Source of the DNA: Leptothrix sp. (in: b-proteobacteria)
Lineage (GTDB): Bacteria; Pseudomonadota; Gammaproteobacteria; Burkholderiales; Burkholderiaceae_C
DNA: 64,000 bases
NCBI GenBank assembly: GCA_013822685.1
Contig: PNKV01000003.1
Span: 62,001-126,000, forward strand
Direction: 5' to 3'
Numbering within the stretch: position 1 is the first letter of the stretch; each line of letters begins with the position of its first letter. Below are positions 9,937 through 31,223 of this stretch, piece by piece. Under the pieces are notes generated by a model. That model did no database searches. It saw nothing but the letters and a program-made list of their open reading frames with translations, and was not told the origin of the DNA. The position numbers and the translations under genes were made by a program.

Positions 9937-10242
9937 ATGGCCCGAGCAACGCAACCCAGTCTGGTCGTCCAGGAAATGAATTGCGCGCCCTGCATGCTTT
10001 GCATCTACAAACCCGAGCACCCGCCCTCGATCGAGGCCTTGGGTTATTGGGGGCGCAAAGGGGTGTTTTCGCTGGCCAGCGAAATGCATGTCAGTGATGA
10101 CGAGCCACCGCGCCGTGTCTGGAAGACGCCGCCGCAGTGGCCAGTTCAGTGTTGCCGCGAGGAAGACCTTCACATCATCGAGATGGTCGATCCCGCCTTG
10201 GGCGGCACGTCGGTCAGTGGGCCAGGGTCGCTTTCAGCGTGA
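9937..10242 (+). CDS. Small Cys-containing hypothetical protein
   Basis: A 101-residue reading frame beginning MARATQPSLVVQEMNCAPCM. It has Cys pairs in NCAPCMLC and a CC in PVQCCRE, which could bind metal, but no family is recognised. The C-terminal 9 residues overlap the end of the convergent OsmC gene. The opposite strand is also open here for 85 codons but looks less protein-like. Moderate to low confidence that it is expressed. Confidence 0.45.
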   Translation: MARATQPSLVVQEMNCAPCMLCIYKPEHPPSIEALGYWGRKGVFSLASEMHVSDDEPPRRVWKTPPQWPVQCCREEDLHIIEMVDPALGGTSVSGPGSLSA

Positions 10243-10654
10243 TCTCGGGCACGCTGGCCAAGGCTTTCGACAGCGGGCAATTCTCCTTGGCCCCCTGGGC
10301 GATTTTCTGAAAAGCCTCCTCGTCCAGGCCGGGGACCACCGCGGTCAGCTGCAGTGCAATGCGGTCAATCAGGAAGCCATCGCCTTGCACTTTCAAATGC
10401 ACATTGGCCTGCGTATCCACCTTGGTGGTGGCAAATCCGGCCTTGTCGCAGGCGAATGAAAATGCCATGGTGAAGCAGGCGGCATGGGCGGCGCCCAGCA
10501 GCTCTTCAGGATTGGTGCCGGTGCGGTCATCGCCAAACCGGCTGGCAAATCCGTAAGGGTAGTCTTTCAAGGCACCGGTCTGCGGGGTGCTGATCTTGCC
10601 CAAGCCTTCTTTGCCCCGGCCTTCCCAATGAACATTGGCGGTCTTGTCTGACAT
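10214..10654 (-). CDS. OsmC/Ohr family peroxiredoxin
   Basis: A 146-residue OsmC-family protein. Such proteins reduce organic hydroperoxides using two Cys residues; here Cys60 (LLGAAHAACFTMAFSF) and Cys126 (AKENCPLSKALA) occupy the catalytic positions. The sequence TGTNPEELLGAAHA is typical of the OsmC rather than the Ohr subgroup. The ATG at 10654 was chosen for its upstream AGGAGAG; the frame continues further upstream but looks non-coding. Confidence 0.93.
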   Translation of the reverse strand: MSDKTANVHWEGRGKEGLGKISTPQTGALKDYPYGFASRFGDDRTGTNPEELLGAAHAACFTMAFSFACDKAGFATTKVDTQANVHLKVQGDGFLIDRIALQLTAVVPGLDEEAFQKIAQGAKENCPLSKALASVPEITLKATLAH

Positions 10655-10734
10655 GGCGTCTCTCCTGTGATGGTGGATGTAGAAGCCGGACCAGTCTATC
10701 CACTTCGCCCTGGGCTTGTTCGGGGTGTGGAGTC

Positions 10735-11445
10735 CTACATGGCCAAAGGGCTGTTGGCGTCGGTGAGCTTGGCGTACGCGGCCAGCGCGGGGATGGGCAG
10801 GTCGATGCAGGCCACGGACATGTGGCAAGGCTGCGCGTCGACGCTGATGACGGTGTCTTTAGGCTGCGCGCCCACCCCGGCTTCAAACTCCTGCGGCTCG
10901 ATGGACAGGCCACTGCCCAGGGCTTTCAAGCAGGCTTCCTTGCGCGTCCAGCAGCGGAAGAAAACTTCCAGCCGGTGAGGCGGCGGGGTTTGCAAAAAAG
11001 CCGCGTACTCGGCTGCCGTGAAGTTCTTCCGGGCCAGCAGTTCGGCGTCATCCATGGACGTCAGCACCTCGATGTCGACGCCGATGGGGCCATGGCGAGA
11101 AACGCCGATCAAGGCCCATCCTGCGCTGTGGCTCATGTTGAAGTGCAGCCCACTGCCGTTCACCAGGCGGGGCTTGCCATGCACGCCGGTGCTGAATGCC
11201 ACTGTGGCGGCATCCATCCCCAAGGCCTGGCCGAGACACTGGCGCAAGGCGATGTGACTGGCGCGGTAACGGCACGCATGGATTTCAAACCGGAAGCGGT
11301 CGGCGCGTGCCAGTTCTTCGGCGCTGAGCACCGATGGGTCGGCCGTGGCAAGAGGGCCGGCATCCAGGTCGACCAGCCACCACAGCAAGGCGCCATCAGC
11401 GGTTGATCCCGAGGCGGTGGCCTGAGGTTTGGACATATGATTCAT
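10735..11445 (-). CDS. Sfp-type 4'-phosphopantetheinyl transferase
   Basis: A 236-residue transferase that moves phosphopantetheine from CoA to the conserved Ser of carrier domains. The two magnesium/CoA motifs are clear: GVDIEV in RHGPIGVDIEVLTS and the FFRCWTRKEACLKALGSGL segment (WxxKEA). The double-length Sfp/Gsp architecture is kept. It most likely activates the four carrier domains of the NRPS-PKS nearby. Start at 11445 (MNHMSKP) follows an AGGA; an ATG three codons later is an alternative. It is divergent from the CocE-like gene, with 28 bases between the two starts. Confidence 0.92.
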   Translation of the reverse strand: MNHMSKPQATASGSTADGALLWWLVDLDAGPLATADPSVLSAEELARADRFRFEIHACRYRASHIALRQCLGQALGMDAATVAFSTGVHGKPRLVNGSGLHFNMSHSAGWALIGVSRHGPIGVDIEVLTSMDDAELLARKNFTAAEYAAFLQTPPPHRLEVFFRCWTRKEACLKALGSGLSIEPQEFEAGVGAQPKDTVISVDAQPCHMSVACIDLPIPALAAYAKLTDANSPLAM

Positions 11446-11473
11446 CACAGTCCTGAATGTAATCGGAGGTAGT

Positions 11474-13366
11474 GTGGGCTCCAGCGAGGTGTTTGTGCAG
11501 CGGCCCCGGCGGGCTTGGAAACGTTGGGCCCTTGCTTTGCTGGTGCTGTTGGCCGGGTTGGTGGGCACAGCTTGGGCTTTGCGAGAACAGATTCCGCCGC
11601 TTTGGGAACAACGCGCGCGCCTGCTGCTGCAGGGCATTGAGGCCGACGATTCCATCCGCATCACCATGCCCGATGGCACGCGCCTGGCGGCCAGCCTTTA
11701 CAGGCCGCGTGGGGCTGCTGGCCCATTGCCCACGATTCTGGTGCGCGAGCCCTATGGTCGGCTTCACCATGGCGAGGCCCTGCGCTCGGCCAGTTTGGCC
11801 AAATTTGGCTACGCCGTGCTGGTGCAAGACTTGCGCGGCAAGTTCGACTCCGAGGGGCAGTTCGCCACCTGGGAGATGGCGACCGATGACGGCGTGGCGA
11901 CCCTCGATTGGATCGTCAAGCAGCCCTGGTCCAACGGCAAAGTGGGCACCTATGGTTGCTCGGCCCTGGGCGAGGTCCAGTACTCGCTGGCGCGGGCCCG
12001 CCATCCTGCGCACAAGGTGATGATCGCCTCGGGCGCAGGCGGGGGCATCGGTTCGGCCATGGGCAGCCGCGAGGCCTTTGGCTGGTTTGAAGGCGGGATC
12101 TTTCAACTGGCCGGGGGCTTTGGCTGGTTTCAAGAGAACGGTAACCGCGACAAGAATGCCCCGGTGGCTAAGCAGGTGGACCACGCGGCCGCGTTGCTCA
12201 GCCTGCCCTTGATCGACATGTTGCGCCGCGTGCAGCCGGGCGCCAACGGTTTTGAAGATTTCCTGACCATTCCCCTGGGCGACCCTCGCTGGGAGCGCAA
12301 CGATTTTGTGAGCGAAGGCGATCACCTGACAACGCCCGCACTGGCCATCAACACCTGGGGCGATCAGACGCTGCAAGCTACCTTGGACCTGGTCGATTTC
12401 ACGAAGGCGGGGCAACCAGCGTCGCAGGTGCCGCCTCAGCACGTGATCATCGCGCCGGGCAACCATTGCGAGCACCTGTCGCTGGCCGACAGCGACCACT
12501 TTGGCGAGGTGGAGGTTCACAACACCAAGCAGCCTTACACCTTGTGGTTCAGGCGCTTGTTCGACCACTACCTCAAAGGTGAAGGCCCGGGCCTGTCTGA
12601 TCTGCCGCCCTACCTGTATTACGTGGTGGGCGAGAACCGCTGGTTGGAAGCCAAGCAGTGGCCGCCTGAGCAAGCCCAGGTGCAACGCTGGTTTCTGAGC
12701 GGGCAAGGGCGCGCGAATTCGGTGAAGGGTGATGGGGCATTGCTGCCCGAGGTGGCCGCGGCCTCGGCCCCGGAGGCTGCCGATCAATACCGCTATGACC
12801 CGGCCAAGCCCGTGCCCTCGCGTGGAGGTCCCATTTGCTGCACTGGCAATCCGCAAGACAAGGCCGGACTGGTGAACCAGCGGGATGTGGAGTCGCGGGA
12901 TGACGTGCTGGTCTACACCTCGGCCCCGCTGGCCAAGCCGATGCGCATCGCTGGGCCCTTGAACGCCCGCTTGGTCGTGTCGTCGTCGGCGCTGGACACC
13001 GACTTCGTGGCGCGCCTGGTGCACGTGCGCCCCGATGGCACGGCCACCAACATCCAGGAAGGGGCCTTGCGCGCCCGTTACCGTGAGGGGCTCACGCGTC
13101 CTGCGCTGATGAAGCCTGGTCAACGCTATGAATTGACGGTGCGCATGCGCTCCATGGCCTACCTGATCCCCAAGGGCCACCGCATCCGGCTGGACATCAC
13201 CAGCAGCAGTTTTCCGCGGTTGGAGCGAAATTTGAACACCGGAGGCCGAAATTATGATGAGTCGGTGGGTGTGGTGGCGGTGAACACCGTGCACCATGGC
13301 GGGACCGTCCGGTCCTTTGTCGAGCTGCCGGTGCTGGACACACCAGACATCGTGGAAGGGAAGTAA
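11474..13366 (+). CDS. CocE/NonD family hydrolase (X-Pro dipeptidyl-peptidase-like)
   Basis: A 630-residue protein with an N-terminal membrane anchor or uncleaved signal (ALALLVLLAGLVGTAWAL). It carries an alpha/beta-hydrolase domain and a C-terminal jelly-roll domain of the CocE type (VRMRSMAYLIPKGHRIRLDITSSSFPRLERN). The nucleophile elbow reads GTYGCSALGEV, the acid is likely in NTWGDQTLQ and the His in APGNHCEH. Family members hydrolyse acyl or ester bonds (cocaine esterase, glutaryl-7-ACA acylase). The start is GTG at 11474 with GGAGG five bases upstream. In this cluster it could release or mature the peptide; that is inference. Confidence 0.85.
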   Translation: MGSSEVFVQRPRRAWKRWALALLVLLAGLVGTAWALREQIPPLWEQRARLLLQGIEADDSIRITMPDGTRLAASLYRPRGAAGPLPTILVREPYGRLHHGEALRSASLAKFGYAVLVQDLRGKFDSEGQFATWEMATDDGVATLDWIVKQPWSNGKVGTYGCSALGEVQYSLARARHPAHKVMIASGAGGGIGSAMGSREAFGWFEGGIFQLAGGFGWFQENGNRDKNAPVAKQVDHAAALLSLPLIDMLRRVQPGANGFEDFLTIPLGDPRWERNDFVSEGDHLTTPALAINTWGDQTLQATLDLVDFTKAGQPASQVPPQHVIIAPGNHCEHLSLADSDHFGEVEVHNTKQPYTLWFRRLFDHYLKGEGPGLSDLPPYLYYVVGENRWLEAKQWPPEQAQVQRWFLSGQGRANSVKGDGALLPEVAAASAPEAADQYRYDPAKPVPSRGGPICCTGNPQDKAGLVNQRDVESRDDVLVYTSAPLAKPMRIAGPLNARLVVSSSALDTDFVARLVHVRPDGTATNIQEGALRARYREGLTRPALMKPGQRYELTVRMRSMAYLIPKGHRIRLDITSSSFPRLERNLNTGGRNYDESVGVVAVNTVHHGGTVRSFVELPVLDTPDIVEGK

Positions 13367-13369
13367 GCC

Positions 13370-14260
13370 ATGTTGAAATGTTTTGACGACACCTGCGATC
13401 CAAGCCTGATGGACCTGCAGCCATTCATGTTCCAGCACAAGCTGGTGGGACACCCGGCCTTGAGCATGGAGAACCTGCGCCGCGCCATCCCTGCGCTGCC
13501 GGAGGACCACGTCAAGTACTCCAAAGGCTTGCTCAAGAACGGTGATGACTTCGAGAACGCTTCCGTCCAGCAGCGCAATGGTTTGTCGCTGGAGGAAACC
13601 ATCGAATCGATCCGGACCTCAGACTCTTACATCATGGTGCGCTCGCCGCAGGTCGATGACTCCTTCGGGCCTTTGTTCCGCGATCTGAGCGCCGATGTCG
13701 AGGCCTTGTTGCGCCAGCAGGTGGGCGACCGGCCAGGCTTGCTGATCGCGCCACGGTTGTACCTGTTCATCGCCTCGCCCAACAGCCACACGCCTTTCCA
13801 CATCGATCGCAACTCGACCATGCTGATGCAGTTTCGCGGCAGCAAAGAGATGGTGATCTTCCCGTCATGGGAGCCTGATGTTGTGGCCGATGCCGACCGC
13901 GAGGCTTACGCCGCCTACGTGAACACCAAGCTGCCCTGGTCGCCCGACAAGGACGTGTACGCCAAGCGCTTTGACTTCAAGCCAGGCAACGGGCTGCACA
14001 TCCCCTTCATGGCGGGCCACTATGTGCGCAATGGCAGCGAAGATGTTTCCATCTCGATGTCCATCATCTTCAACACGCCGCGTACTTACGGGCAGCTCAA
14101 TGCCCTGCAGTTCAACCACCAGTTGCGTGGATTGATGCGGCCTGTGGGGCTGTCACCCAATCCGGTGGGGCGGGCCGACTGGCGTGATTCGGCCAAGTCC
14201 AACCTTTGGCGTGCGCAGATGCGCCTACGCCGCTCGCTGGGCATGCCCGATTACTACTGA
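13370..14260 (+). CDS. JmjC/cupin-like Fe(II)- and 2-oxoglutarate-dependent oxygenase
   Basis: A 296-residue protein with the iron-binding facial triad of cupin-like/JmjC oxygenases: HxD at His144-Asp146 (HTPFHIDRNST) and a distal His217 in IPFMAGHYVRNGSEDVSIS. Such enzymes hydroxylate amino-acid side chains or free metabolites. Its start is 3 bases after the CocE-like stop, so the two are cotranscribed. It is a good candidate for a tailoring hydroxylase of the cluster product, by context only. Its end overlaps the convergent hydrolase gene by 7 bases. Confidence 0.82.
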   Translation: MLKCFDDTCDPSLMDLQPFMFQHKLVGHPALSMENLRRAIPALPEDHVKYSKGLLKNGDDFENASVQQRNGLSLEETIESIRTSDSYIMVRSPQVDDSFGPLFRDLSADVEALLRQQVGDRPGLLIAPRLYLFIASPNSHTPFHIDRNSTMLMQFRGSKEMVIFPSWEPDVVADADREAYAAYVNTKLPWSPDKDVYAKRFDFKPGNGLHIPFMAGHYVRNGSEDVSISMSIIFNTPRTYGQLNALQFNHQLRGLMRPVGLSPNPVGRADWRDSAKSNLWRAQMRLRRSLGMPDYY

Positions 14261-15114
14261 CTGAGCAGGCGCTCTTTCAGCCAGCGGTCCACGTCTTGGA
14301 TGAAGGCCTGCTGCGCTGGCTGGCGGGTGAGCAAGTGGTCGCTCAAGGCCAATTGCTCAAAGGCCACGCGCTGCACAAAGGCTTCGCCCTTGAACATGTC
14401 GTGGAACTGGCCCCGGTAGGCGTACCACTCGGGCTCGCCGCCGCTGTAATAGAAGAACAGCTCCACGCCTTGGTCGACCAGGGTGCGAAAGCGCTGTGTG
14501 TATTCCTCGCGTGAGGTGACGGGCGCCGAGGTGAGGCCCTCGTAGGCGCTCACTGGCGCGCGGCTGCCGCCTTGGTCCTGGCCTGAACTGGCCACTGGCG
14601 GGCGGACCTTGGCGATGAGCCGCCGCGCAATCCCTTTGACGCCTGCACGACGCAGGCGGTAGGCCAGCTTGTGGAGCTTGGACAGGCGCGTGGGGAAGGC
14701 ATAGAAATCCCACAGCACGGCACCACGCAGCCGCGGATCGGCCAGGGCGGTGAGGTGGGCCACTTCGGCGCCCGAGCAAAAGCCCACCATGAAGAAGCGA
14801 TCGCAGCCCAGGCGGGCCTGGGCTTCGTCCATGGCGGCACGCGTGTCGGCCACCCATTGCTCAACCATGGGCAGTGAGCCGGTCGCGCGGCGGCTGTCAC
14901 CCAGGCCACTCATGTCGAAGCGGATGCTGGGGATGCCCATCTTGGCGAAGTGCCTGGCCAGGTGCACGTTCATGCGGTGAGGGCCGGAGCGCGGGATGAC
15001 GCCGGAGTTGGTCAGCACCGCGCACCAGCCTGGCTTGTGCTTGCCGCTGGCTTGGGTGATGGTGGCGACGATGTGCTGTTCGGCGCCCAGGATCAGGGAG
15101 TGTTCTTGGGTCAT
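14254..15114 (-). CDS. Alpha/beta hydrolase with Cys nucleophile, exosortase-associated-hydrolase-like
   Basis: A 286-residue alpha/beta-hydrolase-fold protein. The nucleophile elbow is GFCSG, which puts Cys113 at the catalytic position instead of Ser. That elbow and the FDMSGLGDS motif resemble the hydrolases linked to exosortase A systems (GLCDGA-type elbow). A conserved FDVDRWL-like tail (IQDVDRWLKERLL) is present. It is the last gene of the NRPS-PKS operon, 3 bases after the preceding gene's stop. With no thioesterase domain on the synthetase, it may release or edit the product; that is inference. Confidence 0.8.
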   Translation of the reverse strand: MTQEHSLILGAEQHIVATITQASGKHKPGWCAVLTNSGVIPRSGPHRMNVHLARHFAKMGIPSIRFDMSGLGDSRRATGSLPMVEQWVADTRAAMDEAQARLGCDRFFMVGFCSGAEVAHLTALADPRLRGAVLWDFYAFPTRLSKLHKLAYRLRRAGVKGIARRLIAKVRPPVASSGQDQGGSRAPVSAYEGLTSAPVTSREEYTQRFRTLVDQGVELFFYYSGGEPEWYAYRGQFHDMFKGEAFVQRVAFEQLALSDHLLTRQPAQQAFIQDVDRWLKERLLSQ

Positions 15115-15117
15115 GGC

Positions 15118-15941
15118 TCAGTCGAGTGCGGCCAGCATGAGGCGCAAAGCATCGGGCGGCACGATGGCCGTGCCCAAGGCCTGGCTGGACAGCCAGTTGG
15201 TGCGGGTCTCGACCGTGTGCAGGTGCAGGCGGTCGCTGCTGATGGAGGGCAAGGCCTGGCGCTGTTCGGCATGCAGTGCGCAGGTCAGGGTCATGCCCCT
15301 GCGCAGGGCGGGCGCCAGTTGCAGCTCGGAGACATCGGCCAACTCGGCCACCAGGCGTGGGCCCATGGCAAAGCCCAGGACGTCACCGGGTGCCTGTGGC
15401 TCGCTCACACGGCCTTGCTGCAGCAACTGCGGCCAGAGGTAGCCAAACTCGCGCGACAGCTCGGCGCGGTGGCCATCGTACAGGTTTTGCAGGTAAGCCG
15501 GGCCGTCGATGACGGGTTCCCACAGCACCACATGGCTGGGCAACGGGGCCGCGCGGACCGAGGCGCGCAAGGCCAGGTTGGCGCCTAAGCCCATGCCAAA
15601 CCACCGGATCGGGCCGCCGCCGTGGGCCTGCAAATGAGCGTGCAAGCAGGCGTGCGCGGCCAGGGTGTCTTCAACCCAGTCGCTCAAGGCCTGGTCTTGC
15701 TCCTCGCCCGGTGAATCAGCCGTGCCGTGGTAATCGAAACGCAGCACGTCACAGCCTTGTCGCGCCAGGCGTTCCGACAGGACGCGGAACATGGCTGCCG
15801 TGCGCGTGGCTTCCTGCCCCCAAGGTCGGCACAGCAGGAAGGCACCCCGGTGGGCGACTTGCGTGCTGGCTTTCTGAAGCACGCCCATGCAAGGGCGCGA
15901 AGGGGATCCGAATGAGCTGACCGAAATGTCCATGCCTTGCG

Positions 15942-15945
<4 letters not shown>
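15118..15945 (-). CDS. Alpha/beta-hydrolase-fold protein lacking the catalytic Ser
   Basis: A 275-residue protein with hydrolase-fold features: an oxyanion-like strand (GAFLLCRPWGQEATRT) and FDYHGTADSPGE. The nucleophile elbow reads GMGLG, with Gly119 where Ser or Cys is expected, so it is probably not a classical hydrolase. The start overlaps the NRPS-PKS stop by 4 bases (ATGA), giving tight translational coupling. Together with the next gene it may form a pair in which one member is catalytic and the other structural or ligand binding; this is inference. An ATG five codons in is an alternative start. Confidence 0.75.
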
Positions 15946-28352
<12,407 letters not shown>

Positions 28353-28437
28353 GAAACCCAGCCGACTTGTGGGGGCGAACTTGTTTCAAGGGGTATCTGG
28401 AAAATCATACGACAGCGGGGGTTATGCATACCATCCC

Positions 28438-29319
28438 CTAAAACTGTGCCATCAAGTATCTTTTCACCATTTGGGCGGTTTGAAAGGGTGTTTCCTGCAT
28501 GAAACAGTGCCCGCCCGGAGTTTGAATGTCGCTGACGTGCGGATTAATGGCCTTCCACTGTTGCACAGATGCCGCGATGAATGGAAATGTCTGGTCGCCG
28601 TGAATCACCTGAACCGGGGCTTTGATCCCATTCAGGGCAACCCAAAGGCCATCAGCCACCGAGCTGAACACCTCGGATTCTCTTTGCGGTGAGCATTTCA
28701 GTTCAATGCCGCCCTCGTTTGCCGGGCGCAAGGCGTGGTCAACGAAGGCTTGCAGGGCTGCCTCAGTCCAGTTTTTGTAGATGCCTCGACCTTTCAGGGC
28801 TTCAAAAGCAGCGGTTCTGTCTGGCCAATGGCACCGACGGGCGCGCGCTTTGCGGGCCAGTTCGCTGTGGCTGGCAAGCCCCGTCCACTGGGCCATTTGC
28901 GCGGCCCACAGCATGGGCGCGGGCATGATCACCGGGTCGAGCAACACGGCTCGCTCGAACAAATCGGGGTGCTGGGCCAGGGCCAGGCTGGTCAACACGC
29001 CGCCAAAACTGTGCCCCACCGCATGCCGGCGCACCTTTTTGTACAGCGGCAAATGGGCGTTCATGGCCTCGACGGCCAGCTCGGCGCTGCGGTTCCATCC
29101 CACGAAATGGCCGCCGTGGTCACTGTCACCGTGGCCCTGGGCATCGCTCAGCCACAGGTCGAAATCGGGCGCCAGTTCGGCCAGCAAAGGCTCGTAGGCG
29201 CGGCCGCAAAAACCGTTGCCATGGAGGAAGTGCAGCAGCGGCTTGCCGGTGGGCGGGGTGTGCCAGCCTCGCAAAGCAAACCCTTCTCGGCCGGTGTAAA
29301 CCCAAGGAAGCAACTGCAT
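28438..29319 (-). CDS. Alpha/beta-fold hydrolase upstream of the NRPS-PKS
   Basis: A 293-residue hydrolase with a complete set of motifs: oxyanion HGNGF, nucleophile elbow GHSFGG, acid region IHGDQTFPF and catalytic His in TPGGHCFMQE. It lies 85 bases upstream of the synthetase on the same strand, so it may be transcribed with it. It could be a stand-alone (type II) thioesterase-like or tailoring enzyme, or simply a neighbour. Its start is 47 bases from the divergent TetR gene. Confidence 0.85.
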   Translation of the reverse strand: MQLLPWVYTGREGFALRGWHTPPTGKPLLHFLHGNGFCGRAYEPLLAELAPDFDLWLSDAQGHGDSDHGGHFVGWNRSAELAVEAMNAHLPLYKKVRRHAVGHSFGGVLTSLALAQHPDLFERAVLLDPVIMPAPMLWAAQMAQWTGLASHSELARKARARRCHWPDRTAAFEALKGRGIYKNWTEAALQAFVDHALRPANEGGIELKCSPQRESEVFSSVADGLWVALNGIKAPVQVIHGDQTFPFIAASVQQWKAINPHVSDIQTPGGHCFMQETPFQTAQMVKRYLMAQF

Positions 29320-29366
29320 GTGAACTCGGCAAAAGTGAAAGTGGCGCGTTGGGTTAGCATGCTCGC

Positions 29367-30056
29367 ATGAAAATCAATCAAGCGCTTGATTTGGATCCAT
29401 TGGAGGCGCCGGAGCGCGGTGCCCGGGCCCGTGAGCGCCTGCTGCACGAGGCCATGCGCATCTTTGCCGACAAAGGTTTCGCCAAGGCCTCGACCCGCGA
29501 AATCTGTCAGGCGGCCGGCACCAACGTGGCCTCCATCCATTACTACTTTGGCGACAAGGCGGGTTTGTACCGCGCCGTGCTGTTGCGGCCCATCGAGGCT
29601 TTGACCTCGGAGTTCGCCAATTTTGACGACCCTGCCTTGCCTTTGGACGAGGCGTTGCGGTGTTTGATGTCGGCCTTTTTGTGCCCCTTGAGCCATGGGG
29701 CCCAGGCGGATGCGGACGCCGAGTGCGGCATGAAGTTGCACCTGCGCGAGATGGTGGAGCCCAGCGCGGCCTACAAAGAGGTCATCGCGCAGTACATCCA
29801 ACCTCACCACCAGCGGGTGGTGATGTTGTTGGCGCGGCACGTGGGGGCCACGGAGCCTGACGACGCCTTGCACCACCTTGCGTTCGCCTTGCTGGCCATG
29901 GTGCACGACTACAGCTTGTCGCGTGAATTCATGAGTGTGCTGGCGCCGGCCTTGCTCGAAGGAGACGAGGCGGTGCGCCGAGTATTGAACCGTTTGGTGG
30001 GCTATGGTGTTGCCCTGGTGGGTCACGAGCGCGGCGTGCGCGCAGCGGCCCGCTGA
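29367..30056 (+). CDS. TetR/AcrR family transcriptional regulator
   Basis: A 229-residue repressor with an N-terminal TetR helix-turn-helix (ERLLHEAMRIFADKGFAKAS, then TREICQAAGTNVASIHYYFG) and a C-terminal ligand domain of the CecR/YbiH type (DUF1956-like). It lies 21 bases before an RND adaptor gene, so it most likely controls that efflux operon and perhaps the divergent hydrolase. A short palindrome, AGCATGCT, lies at 29356-29363 just before its start and could be part of an operator. Confidence 0.9.
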   Translation: MKINQALDLDPLEAPERGARARERLLHEAMRIFADKGFAKASTREICQAAGTNVASIHYYFGDKAGLYRAVLLRPIEALTSEFANFDDPALPLDEALRCLMSAFLCPLSHGAQADADAECGMKLHLREMVEPSAAYKEVIAQYIQPHHQRVVMLLARHVGATEPDDALHHLAFALLAMVHDYSLSREFMSVLAPALLEGDEAVRRVLNRLVGYGVALVGHERGVRAAAR

Positions 30057-30077
30057 TAAAAAAATCCGAGGAAAAAC

Positions 30078-31223
30078 ATGTCGAACTGGTTGATGAAAAA
30101 CGGCAAATGGGTGGCAGTGGCCGCCGTGGTGGTGGCTGGTGCATGGTGGTGGCAAGGCAAGTCCTCCGCGCCGGCTGGCGATGCCGGCAAGGCCGCAGCG
30201 GCCGCCCCCGGCGCTTCGCGCAACGTCAAGCCCGCCCTGAGTGTGCAGGTGGTCGCGCCGCAGTCGGTGCAGTGGCCCTCCACACTCACGGCCAATGGCT
30301 CGATCGCGGCCTGGCAGGAAGCCATCATCGGCGCCGAGTTGTCGGGCTTGCGTGTGGCCACGGTGTTGGTCAATGTGGGAGACCGCGTTAGGCGTGGTCA
30401 GTCGCTGGCCACCTTGCAGAACGAAGCCGTGCGGGCCGATGTCAACACGGCACGCGCAAACCTGGCCGAGGCGCAGGCCTTGCTGGCCGAGGCCAAGAGC
30501 AACGCCGACCGGTCGCGGTCCTTGCGGGGCAGTGGCGCCATCAGCGCCCAAGAAGCGCAGCGCGACCTCACCGCTGAAGCCACTGCGCAGGCTCGCATGG
30601 AATCCCTGAAGGCCCGCCTGGCCGCCGATGAGTTGCGATTGCGCCAGACCAATGTGGTGGCGCCCGACGATGGCGTTATCTCGGCCCGCGTGGCCTCGGT
30701 CGGCTCGATGGCGCAACCCGGCCAGGAGATGTTCCGCCTGATCCGCCAAGGCCGCCTGGAGTGGCGTGCCGAGCTGCCGTCGGCCGACCTGTCTCAGGTC
30801 AAGCCAGGCATGCCCGCTTGGGCCACGCCACCAGGTGGCGCGACCGTTCAAGGGACGGTGCGCACCGTGGCGCCCACGGTGGATGCCAACACGCGCAATG
30901 GCCTGGTCTATGTGGACTTGCCCGCCAAGGCGGTCGATGCGGGCGCACGCGCTGGCATGTTCGCCAATGGCCGCTTTGAAACGGGCAAAACTACCGGCCT
31001 GTCGCTGCCGCAAAGCGCGGTCCTGTTGCGCGATGGTTTCAGCTATGTCTTCACGGTCAATGACAAGGGCGTGGTCAGCCAGGTCAAGGTCAGCGTGGGC
31101 CGCCGGCAAGCCGACCGCATCGAGATCACGCAAGGGCTGAAAGCCGACACACAAGTAGTGGCCTCCGGCGTGGGCTTCCTGACCGACGGTGACACCGTGC
31201 GGATCGTGAAAGGCCAGCCATGA
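30078..31223 (+). CDS. RND efflux periplasmic adaptor (membrane fusion protein)
   Basis: A 381-residue HlyD/MFP-type adaptor. It has an N-terminal membrane anchor (WVAVAAVVVAGAWWW), a lipoyl half-motif (VGDRVRRGQSLATLQNEAVRADV), a coiled-coil hairpin around residues 115-185, and a beta-barrel region (QPGQEMFRLIRQGRLEWRAEL). It bridges the inner-membrane pump and an outer-membrane channel; no channel gene is in the window. It overlaps the pump gene by 4 bases. Confidence 0.93.
   Translation: MSNWLMKNGKWVAVAAVVVAGAWWWQGKSSAPAGDAGKAAAAAPGASRNVKPALSVQVVAPQSVQWPSTLTANGSIAAWQEAIIGAELSGLRVATVLVNVGDRVRRGQSLATLQNEAVRADVNTARANLAEAQALLAEAKSNADRSRSLRGSGAISAQEAQRDLTAEATAQARMESLKARLAADELRLRQTNVVAPDDGVISARVASVGSMAQPGQEMFRLIRQGRLEWRAELPSADLSQVKPGMPAWATPPGGATVQGTVRTVAPTVDANTRNGLVYVDLPAKAVDAGARAGMFANGRFETGKTTGLSLPQSAVLLRDGFSYVFTVNDKGVVSQVKVSVGRRQADRIEITQGLKADTQVVASGVGFLTDGDTVRIVKGQP

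Noticed and set aside
11396..13510. Minus strand open frame of 704 codons
   Set aside because: Antisense to the CocE-like hydrolase, which carries recognisable catalytic motifs; the minus strand product has none.
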